This document shows, in pieces, positions 1 through 7,163 of a stretch of 64,000 nucleotides of DNA. The notes beneath the pieces are model-generated. The model had not been told where the DNA came from. It saw only the letters and a list, made by a program, of their open reading frames with translations, and did no database searches. The stretch comes from Amycolatopsis circi (GTDB lineage Bacteria; Actinomycetota; Actinomycetes; Mycobacteriales; Pseudonocardiaceae): positions 97,508-161,507 of the forward strand of contig NZ_PQIA01000013.1 of assembly GCF_003385235.1 (NCBI RefSeq). The letters run 5' to 3'. A program made the position numbers and the translations under genes. Positions within the stretch are counted from its first letter, which is position 1. Each line of letters opens with the position of its first letter.

Positions 1-1
1 C

Positions 2-676
2 AGCGACATCGATTTCGTCGCGGTCACTGATCGGCGCGCGGAACCCGGCGATGTTGAGGCACTGGCGCAGGCGCACGCCGCCACGGTCGCCCAGTTCCCG
101 AAGCCGCATTTCGACGGATCCGTGCTGACCTGGGCCGATCTCGCCGCCGGACCGGAGGACTGCCCGGACGTTCCGTGCGCGCAGGAAAGCCGGTTCACCG
201 CGGCGGGGCGGGACGGCATCAATCCGGTGCTGTTTTGCGAACTCGCCAGCCGCGGGATCACGCTACGCGGACCGGCATCGTCCGATGTGGACGTTTGGGC
301 GGACCAAGATGCCTTGCGTGCGTTCACTGTCGACAACCTGAGCCGCTATTGGCGGCCGTGGTGGGAGAAGAACCGGCACACCAGCGCGTTGTCGCTCGCG
401 ATCGGCATGAGCCCGTGGTTCCCGGTGTGGGCGGTGCTCGGGGTGAGCCGCCTGCACTATGTGCTGGCCACCGGGGAAATGACGTCCAAATGCGGCGCGG
501 GGCGTTACGCGGCAAGGGAATTCAACTCACGTTGGCAGCGGATCATCGCGGAGAGCTTGAGCCTGCGCACCGGTGGCGCGGAAGGCCGTCGCAGCTACCG
601 CAATCCTTTGGCCCGACGACGCGACACCCTCGCGTTCCTGGACGCCACGATCGACGACGCGCTCGCCCTGGCCTAG
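2..676 (+). CDS. aminoglycoside nucleotidyltransferase-like protein (5' end outside window)
   Basis: This is the 3' part of a gene that begins before the window; the open frame runs from base 2 to a TAG at 674-676. The first residues read SDIDFVAV, which matches the metal-binding GSxSDxD core of the nucleotidyltransferase fold with its beginning missing. The remainder (about 220 residues) is a helical domain like the C-terminal domain of aminoglycoside adenylyltransferases (DUF4111 type), with the segment GAGRYAAREF. Such proteins transfer AMP from ATP to a small molecule, classically streptomycin or spectinomycin. Substrate and resistance role cannot be judged from a fragment. The next gene, on the same strand, is 122 bp away and has its own control region. 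Confidence 0.7.
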   Translation, partial: SDIDFVAVTDRRAEPGDVEALAQAHAATVAQFPKPHFDGSVLTWADLAAGPEDCPDVPCAQESRFTAAGRDGINPVLFCELASRGITLRGPASSDVDVWADQDALRAFTVDNLSRYWRPWWEKNRHTSALSLAIGMSPWFPVWAVLGVSRLHYVLATGEMTSKCGAGRYAAREFNSRWQRIIAESLSLRTGGAEGRRSYRNPLARRRDTLAFLDATIDDALALA

Positions 677-752
677 CGCGCGGATCGGGCCAGGAATGGC
701 CGGAATTACTTGCTTGCGGCCGTGCTCGGGCACACCTAGCCTCGACCTCAAG

Positions 753-784
753 CTAGCACAAACGGGAATATGTACTAGCACAAT
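753..784 (+). promoter_or_regulatory. direct-repeat operator of the decarboxylase gene (probable MocR site)
   Basis: CTAGCACAA occurs at 753-761 and again at 775-783, a spacing of 22 bp or about two helical turns. The second copy lies inside TGTACTAGCACAAT (771-784), and the same 14-mer is found 5 bp upstream of the mocR start at 4603-4616. Paired direct repeats are the usual target layout for MocR-type GntR regulators. The shared word is seen directly; binding is inferred. Confidence 0.65.
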
Positions 785-798
785 ATGGGGAGTGGCTG

Positions 799-2229
799 AT
801 GACGAACGAGCTGGACCGCGGCGGGGTCGCGACGGACGCGGAATCGGCGGCGAGGCTGCTGCACGGTGTGGTGGATCAGCTGGTCGAGGGATGGCGCACG
901 CGGCCGGAGCGTCCGGCGAGCCCAGTGACCGCGGATGCGGCGGAGATCCGCGACTGGCTCGAGAAGTATCCGCTGGAGAAACCGGAAGACCTCGAACAGG
1001 CCGTCCCGGAGGTGCTCGCCGCGCTTGACCGCTGGACCGTGCACACCGACCACCCGGGGTATTTCGGGCTGTTCAACCCGTCCGCGACCTGGGCGGGCGT
1101 GGCCGGAGACCTCATCACCGCGGCGGTCAATCCACAGCTCGCCGCGTGGAGCCACGCGCCGTTCGCGGTCGAGGCCGAACAGCGGTGCATCGACCTCTTC
1201 GCCGGACGGCTCGGCCTCCCGGACACCGCGGGCGGCCACTTCACCAGCGGCGGCGCGGAGGCCAACGCGACCGCGGTGCTGACCGCGCTCACCCACGCGT
1301 TTCCGGAATACAGCACCGGCGGCCTGCGCGCCCTCGATGCCGCGCCGGTGTTCTACGCCGGCGCGGATTCCCATTTGGCCTGGCTGAAAATCGCCCACGC
1401 CGCCGGGCTCGGCCGCGATGCTTGCCGACTGGTGCCGTCCGACGCGAGCGGTCGCCTGAACGTCGATGCGCTCGAAGCGTTGCTCGCCTCAGACCGGCGG
1501 GACGGCAAAGCGCCATTCCTCGTCGTCGCCACCGCCGGGACTACCGGTGCCGGAATGATCGATCCGTTGCCGCGAATCGCCGACGTCGCGCAGGCCGCCG
1601 GGCTGCGATTCCACGTGGACGCGGCGTGGGGCGGAGCCGCCTGTCTGTCGGATCGGCTGCGCGGGGTCCTGGCCGGGATCGAACGCGCGGACACGATCAC
1701 GGTGGACGCGCACAAATGGCTGTCGGTGCCGATGGGCGCGGGGATGTTCTTCACGCGCGACCGGGCTGAGCTGAGTTCGTCGTTCACCGTGTCGACCTCG
1801 TACATGCCGGGGCGGGTCGACGACACCGCCGACCCGTATACGACCAGCACCCAGTGGTCGCGCAGGTTCATCGGGCTCAAGCTGTGGCTGAGTCTGCTGG
1901 CGTACGGGGTTTCCGGCTACAGCGACCAGATCGAACACGACGCGGCGCTCGGACAGGATCTGCGGGACCAGCTGACCGGTGCGGGATGGATCGCCGTCAA
2001 CGACACGCCGCTGCCGATCGTGTGCGCGACTCGCGCCGACGCGCCGGTCGATCCGGAGGAATCCTGGCAGTGGCACAGCGATCTCGCGGAGCGGGTCAAC
2101 GCCACTGGCTCCGCGTGGGTGAGCCCAGTTCGCGTCGCGGGACGGCCGGCGCTGCGGGTGTGCATCATCAGCTGGCGCACGCGGACCGAGGACATCGTGC
2201 GGCTGCGCGAGATTCTGGACCGAGTGTAA
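799..2229 (+). CDS. PLP-dependent group II decarboxylase (aromatic-L-amino-acid/DOPA decarboxylase family)
   Basis: Predicted cytoplasmic enzyme of 476 residues, normal for group II PLP decarboxylases, which remove the carboxyl group from aromatic or acidic amino acids. The PLP lysine is K306 in DAHKWLSVP. The aspartate that pairs with the pyridine nitrogen is D274 in HVDAAWGG. Family signatures GYFGLFNPS and SGGAEANATA are also present. ATG 799 follows GGGGA at 787-791. The upstream 50 bp hold two copies of CTAGCACAA, and the same word lies at the start of the mocR gene at 3260-4597, so control by that regulator is likely. The exact substrate cannot be read from the sequence; tyrosine, tryptophan, DOPA and glutamate are all possible. 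Confidence 0.85.
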   Translation: MTNELDRGGVATDAESAARLLHGVVDQLVEGWRTRPERPASPVTADAAEIRDWLEKYPLEKPEDLEQAVPEVLAALDRWTVHTDHPGYFGLFNPSATWAGVAGDLITAAVNPQLAAWSHAPFAVEAEQRCIDLFAGRLGLPDTAGGHFTSGGAEANATAVLTALTHAFPEYSTGGLRALDAAPVFYAGADSHLAWLKIAHAAGLGRDACRLVPSDASGRLNVDALEALLASDRRDGKAPFLVVATAGTTGAGMIDPLPRIADVAQAAGLRFHVDAAWGGAACLSDRLRGVLAGIERADTITVDAHKWLSVPMGAGMFFTRDRAELSSSFTVSTSYMPGRVDDTADPYTTSTQWSRRFIGLKLWLSLLAYGVSGYSDQIEHDAALGQDLRDQLTGAGWIAVNDTPLPIVCATRADAPVDPEESWQWHSDLAERVNATGSAWVSPVRVAGRPALRVCIISWRTRTEDIVRLREILDRV

Positions 2230-2247
2230 GCGCGGTATGTTGCCTGG

Positions 2248-2643
2248 ATGCGGGTGAGATACCAGGTCGTCGCCTTTGACGCGGCAGATCTCGCTGCGGA
2301 GAGCGCGTTCTGGGCTGGCGTACTCGGCGGCCAGGTGGAGGCGGAAAGCGACTGGCACATGGTCACCGTGGACGGCGCGCCGCGCATCGGCGTGCAACTA
2401 GCACCGGACCACGTACCGCCAGAGTGGCCGGACGGCCCGACCCGGCAACACGTTCACCTCGATCTGTGGGTCGAGGACTTCGCCGAGGCTCACGAGCACG
2501 TCAGGTCGCTCGGGGCTACCTTGCTGAAGGAGGCCGAAGGGAACGCATCCGGCGACGACTTCCAGGTGTACGCCGATCCGGCCGGGCATCCCTTCTGCCT
2601 GTGCTGGCTGCCCGCTGCGCAACCGACTGGTCAGACCGGGTAA
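2248..2643 (+). CDS. VOC-superfamily (glyoxalase-like) protein
   Basis: A 131-residue protein of the vicinal-oxygen-chelate fold (Glyoxalase_6 type), with two beta-alpha-beta modules. A characteristic middle segment is HVHLDLWVED, and the end FQVYADPAGHPFCLCW is typical of small actinobacterial VOC proteins. Members bind or modify small molecules, and many have no known reaction. It starts 18 bp after the decarboxylase stop and may be cotranscribed. Its last ~20 codons form the first copy of a decayed tandem repeat that continues to 3331, where the C-terminal coding sequence recurs three times without the rest of the gene. Function unknown. Confidence 0.75.
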   Translation: MRVRYQVVAFDAADLAAESAFWAGVLGGQVEAESDWHMVTVDGAPRIGVQLAPDHVPPEWPDGPTRQHVHLDLWVEDFAEAHEHVRSLGATLLKEAEGNASGDDFQVYADPAGHPFCLCWLPAAQPTGQTG

Positions 2644-3331
2644 CCACGGCCGTCATCCCGCAGGATCGCGTGCGTCGCCGCGGCCTCCTTCGCAACTTAG
2701 CCCCGCCCCGGCCAGGAATCCTTCTCCCGGTGCTGGCTGGCCGCTGACCAACCGGACTGGTCAGGCCCGGGTAACCGCGCCCGTCCTCCCGCGGACTCGC
2801 GGACAGCGTCACTGCGAACTCCTCCGGACCCCCCCGCAAGCTGACCCAATGCCTGGGACTTAAGGCGGCGCTGTGGGTGCGGTTCGAAGTGTGCCTGTCC
2901 TGGTCGTGGGGGTGGGCGAGGCCGGCACGGGGTTTGCTGTCCGTGAGGGGAAGCGGCTAAGTGGGCGTAGGTCGGGCATTTCGGCGGAAGTGACGTCCTT
3001 TGTGGACGGTAGGTAGGCGTGAAGCCGCGCCGCTTAAGTCCCTGGCATTGGCAAGCTGACCCCGCCGGACGCCCCTTCCGCCGGTGCTGGCTGGCCGCCG
3101 AACAACCGGACTGGTCAGGCAGGTAACCGCGCCCGTCGTCCCGCAGACTCCCGGACAGAGCCGCCGCGAACTCCCTCCAGAACGCCACCGGCCGGACGTA
3201 TAAGCCACCCCGCCCGGGCAGCCCTTCTGCCCGTGCTGGCTGGTCGCCGACCGGGCCGGTCAAGCCGGGTAACCACGCCCGTCACCCTGCAGAATCGCGT
3301 GCAGCGTCGCCGCGAACTCCTCCGCTTCGGC
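2577..3331. repeat. four degenerate tandem copies of the VOC/mocR 3'-3' junction
   Basis: No intact gene lies between 2644 and 3259. Four diverged copies start near 2577, 2701, 3060 and 3208. Each carries on + the end of a VOC gene (core TGCTGGCTG, then GGTAACC) and on - the end of a mocR gene (core DGRGYP). Copy 1 is the live VOC 3' end and copy 4 the live mocR 3' end. Copies 3 and 4 still read open VOC tails, for example PFCPCWLVADRAGQAG before TAA at 3270-3272; copy 2 has lost the aligned stop. After removal of the 206-bp insertion and one 9-bp duplication, the units are about 125-148 bp long. Confidence 0.8.
2846..3051. mobile_element. 206-bp MITE-like element with inverted repeats and 9-bp target duplication
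   Basis: The ends are inverted repeats. The left end begins CCAATGCCTGGGACTTAAG (2846-2864), and the reverse complement of the right end reads CCAATGCCAGGGACTTAAG (3033-3051), with one mismatch in 19 and the match continuing as CGGCGC after a one-base indel. The element is flanked on both sides by CAAGCTGAC (2837-2845 and 3052-3060), a 9-bp target-site duplication. It has no credible ORF, so it must be mobilised in trans. It sits in the linker between copies 2 and 3 of the tandem repeat. The parent transposon is not in the window. Confidence 0.8.
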
Positions 3332-4597
3332 AGGCGACAGGCTCGCGAAGGTCACCCGAAGGCCCGGCGCGACGTTCGTCCGAAACGCCTCCCCGGTGCG
3401 CACCGCCCAGCCTCGTGCGAGGAGTGCCTGCGCCACCGCGCCCTCGGCCGGAGTCTGGATCCAGCCGTTGAACCCGGACCGGCCGGACAGCGTGATTCCG
3501 CGCCGCCCCAACGCATCCGCAAGAGCTTGCCGCCGGTCGCGGTAGGTCTCGCGGGCCGTGGTGAGCAGCTTGGGAGTCGCGGGATCGAGGAGGAGGGTCA
3601 CAGCCAGTTCCTGCAGGAGATGGCTCGCCCAGCCCGCGCCGACCTGCTGCCGCCGGTGCACCCGGTCCACGGTGAGCCGGTCGCCGGTGATGACGCTGAG
3701 CCGGAGGTCCGGGCCTAGGTACTTGGTCACCGAGCGGATCACCGCCCAGTGCCGGAAATCTCCTTGCCCAGCAACGGTTACCGATTCCGAGCCAGCGACG
3801 GCGGCAGCGTGGTCGTCCTCGATCACCAGGACGTTTTCGTGACGCTGGAACACTTTCCGCAGCTCCGAAGCCCGTTCCGGACTGAGTGCGGCACCGGTGG
3901 GATTCTGTGCGCGCGGCGTGAGAACGCACGCCGCCGGGCGCTGTTCGAGCGCACGTTGCAGGAGGTCGGCACACAGGCCGTCGTCGTCGACCGGCACTGC
4001 GATCGGGCGCAAGCCCAGTGCGGATACGAGATCCAGGACGCCGCCGAAGGCTGGATCCTCGACGAGCACGGTGTCACCGGGCCACAGGTGTGCCTGCAGC
4101 ACGCGCTCGATGGCGTCCATCGCGCCACCGGCGACCGCGAGGTGTTCGGCGGCGAGACCGTCGCGTTCGAAGTCGAGGCGGAACCAGTCCAGCAGGGCGG
4201 GCAGGTTGCCGGATTCGCCGTAGAGCCATTGCCGTCCGGACAGGTTGGCGAGTGCGGGCTGCAGCGGCGGGAGCAGCGCGGGGTCGGGGTTGCCGTCGGC
4301 AAGGTCGCGTACGCCTGGCCCGACCGGGGCGCCGAGTGCGCGGTTCTTCGGCGCGGTCCGTTCAAGCACACGGGTCCCGGCACGGCCGGAGGCTGCGACG
4401 AGACCGCGGTTGCGCAGCGTCCGATAGGCAGCGTTGACGGTCGCCGGGCTCACCGAGAGCCGCGCGGCAAGCTCGCGCACGGTGGGCAGCCGCGCGCCGG
4501 CCGCCAGCCTTCCGGCGGAGATGGCACCCTCAACCGACAGCGCGATCTCAGCGGCCGTCCGGCCGGACAACGCCGCAGCCTCGATCGGGTCAGTCAT
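3260..4597 (-). CDS. MocR-type transcriptional regulator (GntR HTH fused to aminotransferase-like domain)
   Basis: A 445-residue one-component regulator. Residues ~1-75 are a GntR winged helix (TVRELAARLSVSPATVNAAYR); the rest is a fold-type I aminotransferase domain that binds PLP and senses an amino compound. The domain keeps NPTG in TPRAQNPTGAALS and the PLP lysine K292 in SVTKYLGPDLRLS, so PLP should bind covalently. MocR proteins usually control a nearby PLP or amine gene, and here the shared word TGTACTAGCACAAT links it to the decarboxylase at 799-2229. The copy at 4603-4616 overlaps its own promoter region, so it is probably autoregulated. Its last ~20 codons are the fourth unit of the tandem junction repeat. 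Confidence 0.9.
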   Translation of the reverse strand: MTDPIEAAALSGRTAAEIALSVEGAISAGRLAAGARLPTVRELAARLSVSPATVNAAYRTLRNRGLVAASGRAGTRVLERTAPKNRALGAPVGPGVRDLADGNPDPALLPPLQPALANLSGRQWLYGESGNLPALLDWFRLDFERDGLAAEHLAVAGGAMDAIERVLQAHLWPGDTVLVEDPAFGGVLDLVSALGLRPIAVPVDDDGLCADLLQRALEQRPAACVLTPRAQNPTGAALSPERASELRKVFQRHENVLVIEDDHAAAVAGSESVTVAGQGDFRHWAVIRSVTKYLGPDLRLSVITGDRLTVDRVHRRQQVGAGWASHLLQELAVTLLLDPATPKLLTTARETYRDRRQALADALGRRGITLSGRSGFNGWIQTPAEGAVAQALLARGWAVRTGEAFRTNVAPGLRVTFASLSPAEAEEFAATLHAILQGDGRGYPA

Positions 4598-4602
4598 CTG
4601 TC

Positions 4603-4616
4603 TGTACTAGCACAAT
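4603..4616. promoter_or_regulatory. MocR box at the mocR promoter
   Basis: TGTACTAGCACAAT is an exact copy of the word at 771-784 upstream of the decarboxylase. It ends 5 bp before the mocR ATG. Read on the - strand, a TTGACC at 4631-4636 lies about 18 bp upstream of the TGCTAG in the box, so bound protein would cover the -10 region. Only one CTAGCACAA copy is visible here, against two at the decarboxylase. Confidence 0.6.
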
Positions 4617-4647
4617 CAGGGAAATCCTGTGGTCAACCGCCGCGGGG

Positions 4648-4669
4648 TTGACCTTCAAGCTGCTTGAAG
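4648..4669 (+). promoter_or_regulatory. MerR-type promoter: -35 box with 17-bp palindrome in the spacer
   Basis: TTGACC (4648-4653) is followed by a perfect palindrome, CTTCAAGC-T-GCTTGAAG (4653-4669), placed where MerR regulators bind between overlong -35/-10 elements. A -10 would fall near 4671-4678 and transcription would begin close to the GTG at 4685, so the mRNA may be leaderless. The palindrome is certain; the start site is inferred. Confidence 0.7.
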
Positions 4670-4684
4670 CCTGATGATGGGCAG

Positions 4685-5716
4685 GTGCCCGACCTGCTCA
4701 CCATTGGTGCGTTCGCCCGCCGCTGCGGCCTGACCGCCAGCGCGCTGCGCTTCTACGCCGATTCCGGCCTCGTGCGACCGGTCCGGGTCGACGAGGAATC
4801 CGGCTACCGCTACTACTCCCCCGGCCAGATCTCGGCGGCACTGCTCGTCCGGCGGTTGCGGGAGATCGGCCTGCCACTGGAGCGAGTCGGTGCGGTCCTC
4901 GCCGCCGATCCGGCCGAAGCGTCGCGGATCATCGACGACCACGTCGCCGGGTTGGTATCTCAGGTGCAGCAGGCGCGCGAAACCGCGGCGGCGGTGAAAG
5001 CGACGCTGGGTTCGACGGCCTCGGCGCCGTCAGTCCAGGTCACCGGGCCGGTGTTCGCCGCTGCCGTCGAGCAGGTGCTGACCGCGACGACTCAGGACCC
5101 GCAGGTGCTCAACGGCGTGCACCTGGAAGTCTCTCCCGAGGCGATTGTGCTCACCGCCACCGACCGATACCGGCTCTCGACCCGCACGTTGGTCCCCGCC
5201 GAACCGAGTGCGTCCAGTTGGAGCGCGACCATCGATGCCGACGACCTGCGGCTCGCGATGCCGTGGACGCGCCGTCAGCACGAACTGCACCTGAGCGTCC
5301 ACGGCGGGGAGTTCCGCTTCCAGGGCGACAGCACGGTCCGGGCCTGCCGCACTGTTGCCGACGAGTTCCCCGACTACCGGCTGATGCTCACTTCGCTGCC
5401 AGAAGTCCTTACCCGGGCAGTGATATCTCGCAACGCGCTGGTGGGATGTCTGGAACGCCAAAACACCGCGCAGGTCCAGCTAGACCTCTCCGCCGCGGCC
5501 GTCAGGGTGGGGGCCGAATCCATCCCCGCCGACGTCGCGGGACCGCCGATCTCGCTCTCCTTCGCCGTGAGCACGCTGCACCCGGCGATCAGCACAGCCG
5601 TCGGCCCGGACGTGATGCTGGACGTCGCGGGCCCGCACCTGCCGGTCGTCGTGCGCTCCGCCGACGACGGCGACCTGACCACCCTTGCCATGCCAGTGAA
5701 AGGAAACGGCAGATGA
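4685..5716 (+). CDS. MerR regulator fused to a two-domain DNA-polymerase sliding-clamp (DnaN-like) module
   Basis: From GTG 4685 the protein has 343 residues. Residues ~1-70 are a MerR helix-turn-helix (LLTIGAFARRCGLTASALRF, then SGYRYYSP), followed by a helical linker to ~115. The rest resembles domains 2 and 3 of the beta clamp: ATDRYRLSTRTL matches the clamp TDGHRL region, DEFPDYRLML the FPDYR segment, and the end LAMPV the clamp MPM/MPV terminus. Clamp domain 1 appears replaced by the DNA-binding part. MerR proteins respond to ligands bound by the C-terminal module, so the clamp fold probably acts as sensor. TTG 4664 is an alternative start but lies inside the operator palindrome. It overlaps the next gene by ATGA. 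Confidence 0.85.
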   Translation: MPDLLTIGAFARRCGLTASALRFYADSGLVRPVRVDEESGYRYYSPGQISAALLVRRLREIGLPLERVGAVLAADPAEASRIIDDHVAGLVSQVQQARETAAAVKATLGSTASAPSVQVTGPVFAAAVEQVLTATTQDPQVLNGVHLEVSPEAIVLTATDRYRLSTRTLVPAEPSASSWSATIDADDLRLAMPWTRRQHELHLSVHGGEFRFQGDSTVRACRTVADEFPDYRLMLTSLPEVLTRAVISRNALVGCLERQNTAQVQLDLSAAAVRVGAESIPADVAGPPISLSFAVSTLHPAISTAVGPDVMLDVAGPHLPVVVRSADDGDLTTLAMPVKGNGR

Positions 5717-6198
5717 CGGACACCATGGCCGAGATCACCGCCGCGGTGACGCAGGGCCGAACGGGCTCGACGGATGCCGCTCGGGCGCGTCTGCAGGAAC
5801 TGTGGGACGAGATCGGACCGGGCGGTGATCCGTTCTACCGCTGCGTTCTGTCGCACTACCAGGCAGATCTGTTCGCTGACCCGGCAGAGGCACTGGTCTG
5901 GGATATCAGAGCCTTGGACGCCGCGGCGACGGTGACCGACGAGCAGGTGCAAGCCCACGACGCCGGGGCCCAAATCGCAGGCTTCTACCCGTCGCTGCAC
6001 CTGAACCTGGCCGACAACTTCCGTCGCCTCGGGTCATTCTCCGCGGCGGCAGAGCAGATCAAGGCAGCGCGAAATCGACAGGACGCGCTAGCCGACGACG
6101 CGTACGGTGCGATGATCCGACAGGCGATCGACGGTGTCGCGGAAGCCATCGAACGCCGGTCTACCGAACGACGCACGACGGCACCAGGAGTCGAATAG
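5713..6198 (+). CDS. small helical (TPR-like) protein of the MerR-clamp operon
   Basis: A 161-residue, all-helical, soluble protein with repeat-like helices (SLHLNLADNFRRLGSFSAAAEQI) resembling a short tetratricopeptide array. No catalytic motif is visible. ATG 5713 overlaps the stop of the MerR-clamp gene by 4 bp, so the two are almost certainly translationally coupled. The frame is open further upstream but that part is a shadow of the MerR gene. Its TAG is directly followed by the next start. The tight coupling suggests a protein-protein adaptor for the clamp-like regulator or the kinase-like product; this is inference. Function unknown. Confidence 0.75.
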   Translation: MTDTMAEITAAVTQGRTGSTDAARARLQELWDEIGPGGDPFYRCVLSHYQADLFADPAEALVWDIRALDAAATVTDEQVQAHDAGAQIAGFYPSLHLNLADNFRRLGSFSAAAEQIKAARNRQDALADDAYGAMIRQAIDGVAEAIERRSTERRTTAPGVE

Positions 6199-7104
6199 TT
6201 GGAGCAATGGCTGTCGGACTGGTGCCTCGCGCACCTCGGCACCGCACCGGTGGAGGTCCTGTTCGAGGTGCGACAGGTCTCGACAGTGCACGGCCTCCGT
6301 CTCGAGGACGGCCGGAAGGTCGTGGTCAAAGCCAGACCGGATGACGACCGCGCCGAGTCGTGCGTCGCTGCGCAATCTCAACTCGCTGAGCGGGGCTTTC
6401 CTTGCGCACGACCGCTAACGCCCGCCGTCGCTGTCGGTTCCCTGGCCGTACACGCCGAGGAGTACCGCCCTGGCGGCGAAGTGATTTCCGGGGATTCGCC
6501 GGAGGTCGCCACGCGCTATGCCGAGGTGTTCGCTTTGCTGCTGGCGACTCTCGAGGCAATTTCCGTCAAGCCGCCGCTGCCGAACCCCCGCTGGCTGCGC
6601 TGGGATCACCAGGACCCCGGTCTGTGGCCAGCAATCGACTTCCTGGACGAGCGAGATCAGCGCTTAGTCCCCGAGGAGGTAACCAAAACCGCCGACCGAG
6701 CGCGACGCCGACTGCTCGCGGCCGATCTGCCGAACGTACTTGGCCACGGCGATTTCGAAGCGCAGAACCTCCGCTGGGATATCAACGGAGGCTGGACGGT
6801 ACATGACTGGGACAGCCTGGCATGGCAACCGGAAGCAGCGCTGGCAGGAGCGGCAAGCGGGATGTTCCCGAGTACCATTCCGCCGACGCTCGCGCCGATC
6901 GAAAGCTCCGCAGCGTTCCTAGAGTCCTATCAGGACTTCCGTGGCCGTCGATTCAGCCAGGCCGAACAGGAAGTCGCGTGGGCGGCGAGCGTGTGGCCAG
7001 CCGCGCACAACGCCCGATGGGAAGCACTGCATGGTGACCCGCAGATCTGTGGCGAAGCGCTGCGGGAGCAGGAGGCGGAACGTCTTCGCCTGGCGAACGC
7101 CTGA
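6199..7104 (+). CDS. aminoglycoside phosphotransferase (APH)-family kinase
   Basis: A 301-residue member of the APH/choline-kinase fold, which phosphorylates hydroxyls of small molecules with ATP. The Brenner motif is present as H183-G-D185-x4-N190 (GHGDFEAQN) and the metal-binding aspartate as D203 in VHDWDSLAW; the N lobe has VVVKAR as the ATP-contacting lysine strand. TTG 6199 follows the stop of the previous gene without any gap, which implies translational coupling; no later start keeps the N lobe whole. Third gene of the MerR-clamp operon, ending at a strong terminator hairpin. The acceptor could be an antibiotic or an amine. Confidence 0.85.
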   Translation: MEQWLSDWCLAHLGTAPVEVLFEVRQVSTVHGLRLEDGRKVVVKARPDDDRAESCVAAQSQLAERGFPCARPLTPAVAVGSLAVHAEEYRPGGEVISGDSPEVATRYAEVFALLLATLEAISVKPPLPNPRWLRWDHQDPGLWPAIDFLDERDQRLVPEEVTKTADRARRRLLAADLPNVLGHGDFEAQNLRWDINGGWTVHDWDSLAWQPEAALAGAASGMFPSTIPPTLAPIESSAAFLESYQDFRGRRFSQAEQEVAWAASVWPAAHNARWEALHGDPQICGEALREQEAERLRLANA

Positions 7105-7117
7105 GACTCGGGTGGGA

Positions 7118-7159
7118 TCCGGGCGGTTGCCGCACTGGGGGACGCCGCAACCGCCCGGA
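7118..7159. terminator. bidirectional terminator hairpin between convergent genes
   Basis: Perfect 13-bp arms (TCCGGGCGGTTGC at 7118-7130, complement at 7147-7159) with a 16-nt loop fill the gap between the APH gene stop (7104) and the convergent serine-hydrolase stop (7164). There is no clear U-tract, as is common in actinobacteria. Confidence 0.75.
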
Positions 7160-7163
7160 GGCG

